Assembly (NCBI RefSeq): GCF_022430545.2
Contig: NZ_CP092488.2
Coordinates: forward strand, 5,084,001 to 5,148,000
Direction of reading: 5' to 3'
DNA: 64,000 nucleotides
Origin: Mycobacterium paraterrae
GTDB lineage: Bacteria; Actinomycetota; Actinomycetes; Mycobacteriales; Mycobacteriaceae
Shown: piece by piece, positions 50,948 to 60,700 of the stretch
Layout: each line of letters begins with the position of its first letter
Numbering within the stretch: position 1 is the first letter of the stretch
Notes under the pieces: generated by a model
What the model was told of the DNA's origin: nothing
Databases searched by the model: none
What the model saw: only the letters and a program-made list of their open reading frames with translations
Position numbers and translations under genes: made by a program

Positions 50948-52027
50948 CTACCGCTTGAACCGGCCGGCGAACCCGCGTAACGGCAGGTCGGCGCTGGTGA
51001 GCAGGCCGGGCGGTGCCGCGACGACGCCGGCGATGGCGGACAACGCCGGCATCCCGGTGACGGTCATGCCGATGGACGCGAAGTTCGACGGATCGGACAG
51101 ATCCACACCGGGCTTCGGAAAGATCATGTGCTTGTTGTAAACACACGGGTCGCCCGTGATCTGGGTGATGTAGCAGCCCTTGATGTGCCAGCTGGGATCG
51201 GTGTGCGGCGTCATCTGCCATTCCAAATGCGTCTCCACCCGCGGCACCCCGTCGACCATGCCTTGGTATTTGATGTAGTTACCGCCCAGCGACCCCTTGG
51301 GCAGCGTGTACCAGCCCAGGTCGACATCTTTGGTGCAAGCGCCCAGCTCGTAGCTGAATTTGACCTCGTCGAGTGTCACGTCGAAACAGTCGGCCATCAT
51401 CAGCACGCTGTCTGCGAACACCCGGGTGTATTTCTCGAGCTTGGAGGGGATCTCGGGATCGTCGACGGGCAGGCCGTAGCCGACTTCGATCCAGGTGTCC
51501 TTGGAGTGGTGACACGAGACGTCGACCGATTCGATGGTGGTGACGTTCTCGATTTCGGCGACATCGGCCGAACAGACCACCCCCAGAATCTGATTGAGCC
51601 CCGGGTTCATTCCGGTGCCGTAAAACGTCGAGCCGCCCTTCTCGCAGGCTTCTTGCAGCAGTTGGCTCACCGGCTTGCCGGAGGGGTGCGGGTGATTAGT
51701 GTCGCGGTGCCAGCCGGTGATCCAGTCGGCGGTCGTGACGATGTTGATGCCTGCCTCGAGCACCCGTACGTAAAGGTCCTCGTCGGGAAAGACGCCGTGG
51801 AACGTCACTACGTCCGGCTTGGCCGCAATGATCTCCTCGATGCTGCCCGTCGCCTTGACCCCGTTCGGCGCGGTACCGGCCAGCTCGCCGCTGTCCTTAC
51901 CGACTTTCTCGGGCGAGTAGCAGTGCACCCCAATGAGTTCCAAGTCGGGACGCAGCGCGATGCGTTTGATCATCTCGGACCCGACGTTGCCGGTGGCCAC
52001 TTGGAACACCCTCAGCGGTGTTGTCAT
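50948..52027 (-). CDS. DapB-like oxidoreductase, coupled to a Rieske oxygenase
   Basis: 359 residues. Rossmann start: RVFQVATGNVGSEMIKRI. It shares the same domain plan and GTGMNPGLNQIL-type loop as the paralogue at 37221-38294. The family reduces imine or enone substrates using NAD(P)H; the substrate is unknown. It starts 5 bp after the Rieske gene's stop and is surely in the same operon, which suggests it acts on a product of ring or side-chain oxidation. Confidence 0.84.
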   Translation of the reverse strand: MTTPLRVFQVATGNVGSEMIKRIALRPDLELIGVHCYSPEKVGKDSGELAGTAPNGVKATGSIEEIIAAKPDVVTFHGVFPDEDLYVRVLEAGINIVTTADWITGWHRDTNHPHPSGKPVSQLLQEACEKGGSTFYGTGMNPGLNQILGVVCSADVAEIENVTTIESVDVSCHHSKDTWIEVGYGLPVDDPEIPSKLEKYTRVFADSVLMMADCFDVTLDEVKFSYELGACTKDVDLGWYTLPKGSLGGNYIKYQGMVDGVPRVETHLEWQMTPHTDPSWHIKGCYITQITGDPCVYNKHMIFPKPGVDLSDPSNFASIGMTVTGMPALSAIAGVVAAPPGLLTSADLPLRGFAGRFKR

Positions 52028-52032
52028 TCGTT

Positions 52033-53058
52033 TCAGCCTTTCTCAGACGCGGCGTACACCTCGGCAGCGCTGCCACCGATGCCGTCGGGATAGAACTGTT
52101 TCGCCCAGTTGCGGATCGCGGTGAAACCCTCGTACTCGGCGGGCGCCAGCGCGGGTGGGTCCGAATAGCGTTGGTGCCGCCAGATTTCGATGTCCTGCTC
52201 GAACTGGCGGATCACCTCGTGGCCGAATTCGCGGGCCTTGGTTTCGGCTCGCTCCGAATCCTTGCCGGGCGTTCGGCCGATGTACACCATGAACCGGACG
52301 TCGGAGGTGGCCTCGTCAACCGGGGTGATGGCGGAGATGGTGCGGTTGTCGATCATCCCCCAGCTTTTGGTGACCGCGATGCCCAGCCCGCCGTTGATCG
52401 CTTCGACCCGGCTGTCGATGTCCTCGATCTTCTGGTTGTCGTCGCCTTCGAAGGTGATGGTGAAATCGACGAAGGAGACCGGCTGGGCGAAGTCGTGGCG
52501 AGTGAAGACAGGCACGATCGGTGTCTGGTGGACGTATTTGAAATGTGCGAAATCCACGCCGTTTTCGAGCACATACTGGGGATGCATCTCCAGGCGCTGT
52601 CGGAAGAGTCGCTGCTGCGGGTAATAGTCGGCGCTGCTGCTGCCGTCGTGGAAGTCGCTGAAGATGTCGGGCGCCTCGAAGAACGGCTCACGCCCGTCCA
52701 CGTCGTGCCAGATGTAGACGGACTCGTTGCGCTCCACGACCGGATACGTCTTGATGCGCCGGCCGCGGTTCGGGCGATCCTGGTACGGAATGCACACGTT
52801 GCGACCCTCGCGGCTCCACTGCCAGCCGTGGAAGGGGCACTGCAGAACCTCGCCGACGACCTTGCCGCCGAACCCGAGGTGCGCACCGAGGTGCTCGCAG
52901 TAAGCGTTCATTACGGTGACCGCGCCGGACTCCGCCCGCCAGGCAACCATCTCCTGGCCGAAATAAGTCATCGTGTGGACGTGACCGACCGCGATCTCGT
53001 CTGACCAGGCCACCTGGAACCAGCCAGTCGGCTTCATCGACAACGGCGGTTTTGCCAT
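52033..53058 (-). CDS. Rieske non-heme iron oxygenase, KshA-like
   Basis: 341 residues. The [2Fe-2S] ligands are Cys54, His56, Cys74 and His77 (YCEHLGAHLG; CPFHGW). The mononuclear iron site is at His172 and His177 in NGVDFAHFKYVH. It resembles the oxygenase component of 3-ketosteroid 9-alpha-hydroxylase and related terpenoid/steroid oxygenases. A reductase partner is not in the window. It is probably controlled by the TetR gene at 53370; an 8-bp inverted repeat lies just upstream. Substrate is inferred only. Confidence 0.9.
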   Translation of the reverse strand: MAKPPLSMKPTGWFQVAWSDEIAVGHVHTMTYFGQEMVAWRAESGAVTVMNAYCEHLGAHLGFGGKVVGEVLQCPFHGWQWSREGRNVCIPYQDRPNRGRRIKTYPVVERNESVYIWHDVDGREPFFEAPDIFSDFHDGSSSADYYPQQRLFRQRLEMHPQYVLENGVDFAHFKYVHQTPIVPVFTRHDFAQPVSFVDFTITFEGDDNQKIEDIDSRVEAINGGLGIAVTKSWGMIDNRTISAITPVDEATSDVRFMVYIGRTPGKDSERAETKAREFGHEVIRQFEQDIEIWRHQRYSDPPALAPAEYEGFTAIRNWAKQFYPDGIGGSAAEVYAASEKG

Positions 53059-53087
53059 GTGAGGGATAGTAACGAGTTCGCGGGCAT

Positions 53088-53109
53088 TTTCATAGTGGGT
53101 CCTATGAAA
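53088..53109. promoter_or_regulatory. Inverted repeat TTTCATAG-N6-CTATGAAA upstream of Rieske gene
   Basis: Perfect 8-bp arms separated by TGGGTC, lying 30-51 bp upstream of the Rieske ATG (53058). Nearby TetR at 53370 is the obvious candidate binder. Placement over the promoter suits repression. Confidence 0.6.
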
Positions 53110-53123
53110 TGGCGGCCCGGTGA

Positions 53124-53303
53124 TCAGTCAGGCGGCTCGGGGGCTTCCGTTTCCGGCTCCTGAACTGCCACGTCTTCCCGCTCGGCGGCATTGCCGGGCA
53201 CGCCCTGCGCCTCGTGTTCTTCGGCAACCTTTTGGTCGAGACCGTCGACCAGGCGTTCGAGCTTCTGCGACCGGCCCAGCGGGTCCTCGTTCAGTTCGGT
53301 CAT
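53124..53303 (-). CDS. 59-residue acidic peptide (short gene)
   Basis: ATG 53303 opens 59 codons ending in TGA. Sequence begins MTELNEDPLGRSQKLERLVD and is rich in Glu, Gln and Pro in its second half (VAVQEPETEAPEPPD). There is no signal or membrane segment; a short amphipathic helix is possible in the first half. It lies 65 bp upstream of the Rieske gene on the same strand and is divergent from the TetR gene with 66 bp between them. Function unknown; the clean charged composition argues for a real gene. Confidence 0.68.
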   Translation of the reverse strand: MTELNEDPLGRSQKLERLVDGLDQKVAEEHEAQGVPGNAAEREDVAVQEPETEAPEPPD

Positions 53304-53369
53304 GTAGCCCGGGGTGCCCGAGTTGCGAGTCGTCGAAACGGCACTGCAGAGCGGCTAACATCGGCGGAC

Positions 53370-54008
53370 ATGGCTTCGGCGGACGTGCAGCAGCGGCGCA
53401 GCAACAAACGCGGCCTGGCCACCCGCGAGGCGATGCTGGATGCGGCGGTGCGCTCGCTGGCCTCTGGTGACCCGGGTGCGGTATCGGCGAGTCGGATCGC
53501 CAAGGAGAGCGGCGCGACGTGGGGTGCGGTGCAGTACCAATTCGGCGACGTCGACGGTTTCTGGGCCGCGGTGTTGCATCACACCGCGGAGCGGCGGGAC
53601 GCGACAATGTCGGCCTTCACCAGCGCTGCGCCGGAAGCCCCCTTGCGGGAGCGGGTCGCGGCGATCATCGACACGCTGTATCACGGCCTGGCATCGCAGG
53701 ATTCGCGGGCGATCGAGAATCTGCGGGCTGCACTCCCCCGCGAGCCCGACGAGTTGGAGCGCCTGTTTCCACGTACCGCGGCCGAGCTGTTCTCATGGGG
53801 CAAGAGCTGGCAGGAGACATGTCAACGGGCGTTCGCGGATCTGGGCGTTGACCCGCAGCGGGTCCGGGAGGTCGCCACGCTTATTCCGGGCGCGATGCGC
53901 GGCCTGGTGTCCGAACGCCAACTCGGCTCGTTCGCCGACCTCGACGAAGCACGTCAAGGGTTGACCAACGCTCTTGCAACGTATTTGGAGCAGTCACGGA
54001 CTAGGTGA
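53370..54008 (+). CDS. TetR-family transcriptional regulator
   Basis: 212 residues. Helix-turn-helix: VSASRIAKESGATWGAVQYQFGDVDGFWAAVLHH, near residues 38-70. The ligand-binding part has no assignable ligand. It is divergent from the acidic-peptide gene and, further on, the Rieske/DapB-like operon; likely target is the 8-bp inverted repeat at 53088-53109. The stop overlaps the SDR gene by eight bases, convergent. ATG 53370. Confidence 0.9.
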   Translation: MASADVQQRRSNKRGLATREAMLDAAVRSLASGDPGAVSASRIAKESGATWGAVQYQFGDVDGFWAAVLHHTAERRDATMSAFTSAAPEAPLRERVAAIIDTLYHGLASQDSRAIENLRAALPREPDELERLFPRTAAELFSWGKSWQETCQRAFADLGVDPQRVREVATLIPGAMRGLVSERQLGSFADLDEARQGLTNALATYLEQSRTR

Positions 54009-54783
54009 CCCACTCGGGTTGCTGTTCGGTGTCGACAGCGGAGAAGTCCTTGTGTCCCAGGCCGGCGGTGCAACCGCCATCGACGACGAACTCCGAACCA
54101 GTTGAATAACTGGACTCGTCACTGGCCAGGTAGACCACCAGGTTGGAAACCTCTTTGGGCTCGGCCGCTCGACCGAGCGCGGTCTGGAAGATGTCGTCTG
54201 GCACCCACTCGGTCATCGGGGTTTTGATCAGACCCGGATGGATCGAATTGACTCGAATTCCGCTCGGTCCCAATTCCAGTGCGGTGGACTTCGTCAGCCC
54301 GCGCACCGCGAACTTGGTGGCGGTGTAGCCGTGGCAGGCGATGGTGCCGGCCATGCCTTCGATGGACGAGATGTTGATGATCGACCCGCGGCCCGCGGCC
54401 TTCATCGTCGGCACGACGGCGCGGATACCGAGGAAGACGCCAGTCAGGTTGATGTCGAGGATGCGCTGCCATTCCGCGAGCTCGTAGTCCTCGATGATGC
54501 CGACGTTGATGATCCCGGCGTTGTTCACCAGAATGTCCACGCCACCGAAGTCGTCGACCGCGGCCGTGACCAGGCGCTCCCAGTCTTCGGGCCGCGTGAC
54601 ATCCAGATGGACGTAACGGCTCTGTGCGCCAACGTCTTTGGCGACCGCCTCACCTTCGCTGTCGAGGATGTCGCCGAAGACCACCTTTGCGCCCTCGTCG
54701 ACGAGTGACCGCACGTGCGAGGCGCCCATCCCGCGAGCCCCACCGCTGACGACCGCGACCTTGCCGGACAACCGACCTGCCAT
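54001..54783 (-). CDS. Short-chain dehydrogenase, 3-alpha/20-beta-hydroxysteroid dehydrogenase-like
   Basis: 260 residues. The cofactor motif is SGGARGMGASH; the active site has SSIEGMAG (Ser) and YTATK (Tyr, Lys). It resembles FabG3 (Rv2002), an NADH-dependent 20-beta-hydroxysteroid dehydrogenase, but similar SDRs act on many secondary alcohols. Together with the Rieske and DapB-like genes it suggests a small steroid- or terpenoid-type catabolic group. AGGAGAG precedes ATG 54783. Confidence 0.88.
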   Translation of the reverse strand: MAGRLSGKVAVVSGGARGMGASHVRSLVDEGAKVVFGDILDSEGEAVAKDVGAQSRYVHLDVTRPEDWERLVTAAVDDFGGVDILVNNAGIINVGIIEDYELAEWQRILDINLTGVFLGIRAVVPTMKAAGRGSIINISSIEGMAGTIACHGYTATKFAVRGLTKSTALELGPSGIRVNSIHPGLIKTPMTEWVPDDIFQTALGRAAEPKEVSNLVVYLASDESSYSTGSEFVVDGGCTAGLGHKDFSAVDTEQQPEWVT

Positions 54784-54860
54784 CGAACTCTCCTGCCGCA
54801 CTGAGGTGGCGCCAGTGCCACCTTCGCGAGGGAGCCTATCGGCAGGCGGCGGCCGAGTGA

Positions 54861-55700
54861 TCAGAACAGGATGCTGTCGGCGATTTGCAGCTGGGTCAGC
54901 AGCGCCTCGAGGCTGTTGACCATCGAGTCCTGGATGGTGAAGTACTCGGTCATGCCGTCGATTACTGGCGCCCCCGCCGATGCAATTTCCTGGGTGGTGA
55001 GGCCGAGATACTCGAGATGGTCGGTGAATAAGCCGGCGTTGTTGAGGCCGTGATCGTAGATCGACCAGCCGTCTCCCGATAGCGAGTAGACCTGCGTCGG
55101 AAAGAGATCGTTTGGAGTGACCTGGCCCAGCACCTCGTCGGCGCCGAATTCTTTGAACAAGTCGACAATGTATGGCTGCCATGACGTCGGGAACTCGTCG
55201 AGGAAGGAATTGAGGAATCCCCCTTGGGACGACGCGCTGTCACCCACCAGTACGAAATCCAAGGCTTTGCTGTCGATGCCGTAGTCATGAAGCTGCTGTT
55301 CTGCCATGCCGATGACGACGGAGCTTTGCGAGTACCCGAAGACATACAGCGGGTCATCAGCGCTGAAATCATGGGCGTCGTACTCAGTCTCGATCTTGCC
55401 GACCAACTCGCTGACGCCGTAGTTGACCGCATCGTTGAGGCTGCCGCCCGAGACGACCTCCGGCATGTCCAGAGTTGCTACGTTGCTGTAGTCGGGATCG
55501 ACGGTCATCCCCGCCGCTTTCAGATACAGGTCGGCGGCGGCGTCGGCGTATGCCGGATTGTCAACCGGAATGATGACCAGCGCTTCGTCGTCGACCAGTT
55601 TGTAATCGAGATGCCGGACGGTAGGGGCGGATAGCAGAAAGAAAGAACTTGCGAGGATTGACGGGGCCGCAACAACTATGCTGACAGCGACTTTCGACAT
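54861..55700 (-). CDS. PE-PPE-domain (serine hydrolase) protein without PE/PPE region
   Basis: 279 residues. A hydrophobic N-terminus (VAVSIVVAAPSILASSFFLLSA) may be a signal or anchor. The catalytic domain is the PE-PPE fold (alpha/beta hydrolase related to cutinase) with nucleophile motif GYSQSSVV and Asp/His regions further on. In PE and PPE proteins this domain is an esterase, but no PE or PPE N-terminus is present here. ATG 55700 has CGGAG upstream at a suitable distance; ATG 55748 would add 16 residues. Confidence 0.84.
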   Translation of the reverse strand: MSKVAVSIVVAAPSILASSFFLLSAPTVRHLDYKLVDDEALVIIPVDNPAYADAAADLYLKAAGMTVDPDYSNVATLDMPEVVSGGSLNDAVNYGVSELVGKIETEYDAHDFSADDPLYVFGYSQSSVVIGMAEQQLHDYGIDSKALDFVLVGDSASSQGGFLNSFLDEFPTSWQPYIVDLFKEFGADEVLGQVTPNDLFPTQVYSLSGDGWSIYDHGLNNAGLFTDHLEYLGLTTQEIASAGAPVIDGMTEYFTIQDSMVNSLEALLTQLQIADSILF

Positions 55701-56069
55701 GGACTGTTTCTCCGGGGCGCGTCGACGCGAAAGCGCGTCGAGTGACATAGGTGTGTCCCGCTTGATTCAGGACGCTCGTATTCGCCGCCGCGGTTCGCCT
55801 TTGCCGAAAAGACGCTGCCGCCTTGGCGATTCGATAAACACGCCGCATTGACGTAGCTCATGCGGCGCCCCCCGTGTCGAACGGATAGGTCAAGCCAATC
55901 CAATATGCGCGTGAGCAGGCGTCCCGGAGCGGATCGGAAAAGCTTGTATCCCTAACCTCAGCATTCGAGGTCAAGAGCACGGTAATTCATTGCCGAGGCC
56001 AGCGCGAGCCACTTCCCCTGGATATCGCCGTTAACTCAAGAAATTCCACCGATCGGTGGACGAATCCGA
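55701..56069. other. 369-bp intergenic region, no gene seen
   Basis: No convincing coding frame. It holds a 7-bp inverted repeat CGACGCG-AAAG-CGCGTCG (55723-55740), close to the PE-PPE-type gene's start. A 16-bp palindrome TCCACCGATCGGTGGA (56045-56060) lies just past the katA stop codon. The latter may be a weak hairpin terminator or a protein-binding site. GC is lower than in flanking genes. Confidence 0.6.
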
Positions 56070-57512
56070 CTATCCGGATCGGAATTCCTCTTCAACTTTC
56101 TTTCCAATATCGGGATCCACGTTGCGCCAGTATTCGAATACCCGGGATAAAACCGGCTCTTTGACGCCCTTGGAAATGTGCCCAACGATGTTGTGCACGA
56201 GACGCTCTCGCGCAGCGTCGTCGAAAACCTCGCGCACCATGGTGCCGGCCTGACCCCAGTCGTCGTCCTCGGCGCGCAGCGTGTACGCGGCGCGGATCAT
56301 CTCGCCGTCGGCTTGCCAGCGCACCTCCGCGGCTCGGGCCGGGTCGGCATGGGGGCCGCCATACGAGTTGGGAGCGTAGACCGGGTCGGTGACGTTCTTT
56401 ATCCGCATTGCGCCGTCTTTGGAGTAGCTGTTGACCTCGACGTGCGGAGTGTTGACCGGGATCTGCCTGTAGTTGGTTCCGAGCCGCGCGCGGTGCGCGT
56501 CGGAATAGGAAAATCCGCGGGCCAGCAACATCTTGTCGGGGCTCAGCCCGGTGCCTGGCACGATGTTGTTCGGCTCGAAGGCGGCTTGCTCGATCTCGGT
56601 GTGATAGTCGGTGACATTGCGGTCGAGCGTCAACTTGCCGACCTCGATCAACGGATAGTCGCCATGCGGCCACACCTTCGTCAGGTCGAAGGGGTTGAAG
56701 CGGTAAGTCTTTGCCTCTTCGAACGGCATGATCTGCATCTTGAGGGTCCAGCTCGGGTGGTTACCGGCCTCGATCGACTCGTAGAGGTCGCGCTGGTGGT
56801 AGTCGCCGTCTTCACCGGCCAGTTGGTCAGCATCTTCTTGCGTCAGGAAGTCGATGCCCTGATCGCTGATGAAGTGGTACTTCACCCAGAAGATGTCGTC
56901 GGCGGCGTTGATCCAGCTGTAGGTGTGGCTGCTGTAGCCGTTCATGTGGCGCCAGTTCTTCGGAATACCCCGATCCCCCATCAGCCAGGTCACCTGATGC
57001 GCCGACTCGGGAGACAGCGTCCAAAAATCCCACTGCATGTTGTTGTCGCGCAGATTCGTTGCCTGCATACGCTTTTGAGAGCGGATGAAGTGCTGGAACT
57101 TCATCGGGTCACGGATGAAAAAGACCGGCGTGTTGTTGCCGACCATGTCGAAGTTGCCTTCGGATGTGTAGAACTTCAACGCAAAACCGCGCGGGTCGCG
57201 CCAGGTGTCTGGGCTGCCGCGTTCGCCGGCGACCGTCGAGAATCTAGCCAGCGTCTGGGTCTTGGTGCCCGGCTGGAAGACAGCGGCGCGGGTGTATTGA
57301 CTGACGTCGTTCGTGACTTCGAAATGCCCGAAGGCGCCGCCGCCCTTGGCATGTGGCTGACGTTCGGGAATGCGCTCGCGGTTGAACTGAGCCATCTGCT
57401 CGATCAGGTAATGATCCTGCAGCAGGATGGGCCCGTCCGGCCCGACGGTCAGCGATCGCTCATCGCTGGGCGCGGGAGCGCCGCTGTCGGTGGTGGTGTA
57501 TCGCTCGGTCAT
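56070..57512 (-). CDS. katA: Heme catalase, clade 3 type (KatA)
   Basis: 480 residues, the normal length of small-subunit monofunctional catalase. The distal His lies in PERQPHAKGGGAFG, Asn in GNNTPVFFIRD, and the proximal heme-ligand Tyr in ARGFSYSDAHRARLG. It breaks down hydrogen peroxide. AAGGAGG, 6 bases before ATG 57512, is a strong ribosome site. M. tuberculosis depends on KatG; non-tuberculous mycobacteria often carry extra monofunctional catalases. Divergent from the giant SARP-type gene across 221 bp. Confidence 0.94.
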   Translation of the reverse strand: MTERYTTTDSGAPAPSDERSLTVGPDGPILLQDHYLIEQMAQFNRERIPERQPHAKGGGAFGHFEVTNDVSQYTRAAVFQPGTKTQTLARFSTVAGERGSPDTWRDPRGFALKFYTSEGNFDMVGNNTPVFFIRDPMKFQHFIRSQKRMQATNLRDNNMQWDFWTLSPESAHQVTWLMGDRGIPKNWRHMNGYSSHTYSWINAADDIFWVKYHFISDQGIDFLTQEDADQLAGEDGDYHQRDLYESIEAGNHPSWTLKMQIMPFEEAKTYRFNPFDLTKVWPHGDYPLIEVGKLTLDRNVTDYHTEIEQAAFEPNNIVPGTGLSPDKMLLARGFSYSDAHRARLGTNYRQIPVNTPHVEVNSYSKDGAMRIKNVTDPVYAPNSYGGPHADPARAAEVRWQADGEMIRAAYTLRAEDDDWGQAGTMVREVFDDAARERLVHNIVGHISKGVKEPVLSRVFEYWRNVDPDIGKKVEEEFRSG

Positions 57513-57733
57513 GTACTGCCTCCTTGCTGAGCAGCCGCGCCGGATGGCTGAAGGGCGCGCCGACAGGTCAGGTACCCATAAACCGGTGAATCTAGACCGC
57601 GGACGTCACGCGGCGCGGCGCCTTGTTCGCCACCCGGACACGCGACTACGTGAATGTGGTGACGACGAGGGCGTGGCGACGGTCTTTACTCAACCTTGAC
57701 CGTGCGTTGAATCCTCTGCCCGACGATCGGTGC

Positions 57734-60700
57734 ATGGGTACGCTTCAAGCCGTGGAACTGGGGGTTTTGGGCCCTCTGCAGGTCCGGCACGATGGCGCCG
57801 CGGTGGTGGTACCGGGCGCCAAACCTCGCGCGGTCCTCACCATGCTCGGTTTGAGCGGTGGTTCTGTCGTCTCGGCGGAAACGTTGCTGGAGCTGCTGTG
57901 GGGCGACGATCCACCACGCACGGCCGCCAAAGCGCTGCAGACACATATCTCCGCGTTGCGGCGCGCACTCGGCGACGGATTCGTGAGGACACAGGGATCG
58001 GGATGGGTCCTCAACCCGCCCGCGACCGACGCGTCACGCTACAAACAGCTCACCAAAACCGGCCGCGACGCGGTTGGCGCCGGTGACATCACCCAAGCGG
58101 TGGCGTGCTTCGAGGAGGCACTCGCGCTGTGGCGCGGAACCCCGGAACTTCCTGATAACCGGAGGGGCATTGCCGAGAAGACCCGCTGGATAGAAAGCCA
58201 TGCCGCGTTGGTCGAGGATCGCGCCGATGCATTGCTCGCGACCGGTCGCGCAGCGGAGATCATCGGCGAACTCGAAGCTGCGGTGGCCGACGCGCCACTC
58301 CGCGAGAGGCGTTGGGGTCAGCTGATGCTCGCCCTCTACCGCGCCGGGCGACAGGGTGAGGCCCTTGCCGCATACCGCAGAGCACGTTCGTTGCTCGCCG
58401 ACGAACTGGGCGTCGACCCGGGGACCGAGCTACGCCGGCTCGAGGCCGCAATCGTCGCGCAAGACAACGCATTGGATGCTCCGGTGCTCCAGCAGGCTTC
58501 GTCGGTGATGCGCGCGGTGACTTTCATGCTGACCGACATCGAAGGGTCGACCGCGGCCTGGGAGGCCGATTCCGGCGCAATGGCCGTCGCGCTCGCGCGC
58601 CACGACGAGCTCGTCGAACAAATTGTGACGTCCCGCGGTGGCAGGTTGATCAAGACCCGCGGCGAAGGCGACGCCACGTTCTCGGTGTTCGACCGGCCAT
58701 CGGGCGCGGCCGCCGCCGCGATGGAATTGCAAGACGCGATGTCCCAAGAGCCCTGGTCACTGCGTGAACCGATGCGCGTGCGCGTGGCATTGCATACCGG
58801 CGAGGCCGAACTCCGCGACGGCGATTACTTCGGCCGGGCAGTCAACCGTGCCGCCAGGTTGCGGTCACTGGCCGACGGCGGGCAGATCCTCTGCTCCGGG
58901 GCCACCGCGGAACTTGTCATCGACACCTTGCCCGACAATGTGGTCCTTGCCGACCTGGGCATGCGGCACCTCAAGAATCTGGCCCGCCCGGAGCATGTAT
59001 TCGAGCTGCGGGTGGAAGCGGACGACGGCCGATCACAGCCGCCGACAGCTGAGGAGCCCTTCGAAAGGCCAGCGCTACCGGCGGTATTGACCGGACCGGG
59101 ACCATTCGTGGGACGTGTCGAGGAATTGGCGCGGTTGTCGTTCGGCTGGCAGGCCGCCTTATCCGGCGGCACGCGCTCGGTGCTCATCGCCGGTGAACCC
59201 GGGGTGGGCAAGACGCGTTTGGGCGGCGAATGGTCGCAGCAGGCGTACGGACAAGGAGCGATCGTTCTCTACGGCCGCTGCGATGAGGATCTTGGTGCGC
59301 CCTACCAGCCGTTCGCCGAGGCACTGCGTTCGCTGGTGCCGTGCATCGGCTCTCAGCGCTTGCGAGCGTTGCGCGGTGTCGAAGCTCTGCTCGCCCTGGT
59401 TCCCGGATTGACCGATGTGCTACCGGATTTGGCTGCTCCGACGCGGTCCGATCCGGATACCGAACGTTACGCACTGTTCGATGCGGTCGTCGCGGTCATG
59501 GAGGCCGCTTCCGCCGGCGCGCCCGTCGTGTTGATCCTTGACGACCTGCACTGGGCGGCCAAGCCAACCCTGTTGTTGTTGCGGCACGTATTGCGTTTCG
59601 GTGAGCACGCCCGAGTACAGATCGTCGGGACCTACCGCAGCACCGATTTGGACCGTTCTCACCCACTTGCCGCGATGCTCGCCGATCTGCACCGCGACGG
59701 GACCGCTGAGCGCATCAACCTCGCTGGGCTGGACGGGCAGGACGTGACGGCCTACGTCGCCGAAGCCGGTTATGGCGACGAAGATCTCGCCGCTGCGCTG
59801 GCGTCAGTGACCGGCGGAAATCCCTTCTTCCTGATCGAGGCTTTGCGCCACGTCGAGGAAAGCGGCGGCAAGTGGGATCAAAGCACACTGCCGCAAGGCG
59901 TAAGAGAAGCCGTGAGCCGGCGGCTCTCCCGGCTTCCGGAGGCCACCAACAAGGCACTGGCCGCAGCGGCCGTCGTCGGCAGCCGATTCCCCGTCGATCT
60001 GGTCGAGCAGGTCGTCGAGCAAGACTTGGTAGACGCCTTCGAGGATGCCAGCAAGGCCGGCATCATCATCGAAGAACCCGGCGGCCGATACCGATTCAAC
60101 CACGCCATCGTTCGTCAATCGCTGCTCGCCGAACTCGCCTCAGTGCGGCGCATGCGGTTACACCAACGCATCGCCGCGACCCTCGAGGCGCAGCCGGGAT
60201 ACGACGACGAACGACTGGCGGAGTTGGCGCACCACTATTTCGAATGCGCGTGGGCAGGTAACGCAAGCAAGGCTGTCGAGTACTGCCGACGAGCCGCCGA
60301 TCAGGCGATGGCACGACTCGCCTACGAAGGTGCCGCCGATCTGTATGACCGCGCCCTGCACGCGATGGAGGAAATCGACGACGAACTGCCCGATCGGGAG
60401 GATCAGGCCGCCCAGCTTCTGGTGGCACGCTGCGAGGCGTCACTCGCCGCCGGCGATGTGACGTCAGCCAAGGGTGCTATTGCTCAATTGCGATCCGCGA
60501 CAGTCGATTCCACTCGGCTCGCGGCATGGGCCACCTGTTTTGAGGGGCAGCTCTCGATGCTGACGGATCCCGAACGACTCGACGAGGTCGAAGCCGCGTT
60601 ACGCACGGCCGCCCAGGAGCTGGCCGGGTTGGGAGATGCCGCCGGGGAGGCCACCGCGCACACCGTGCGGGCCGGCTGCCTGGCCCGGCTCGGGCGGGTC

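Noticed and set aside
56045..56060. TCCACCGATCGGTGGA palindrome after katA as an intrinsic terminator
   Set aside because: Stem is short with no T-run; a binding site or chance palindrome is equally likely.
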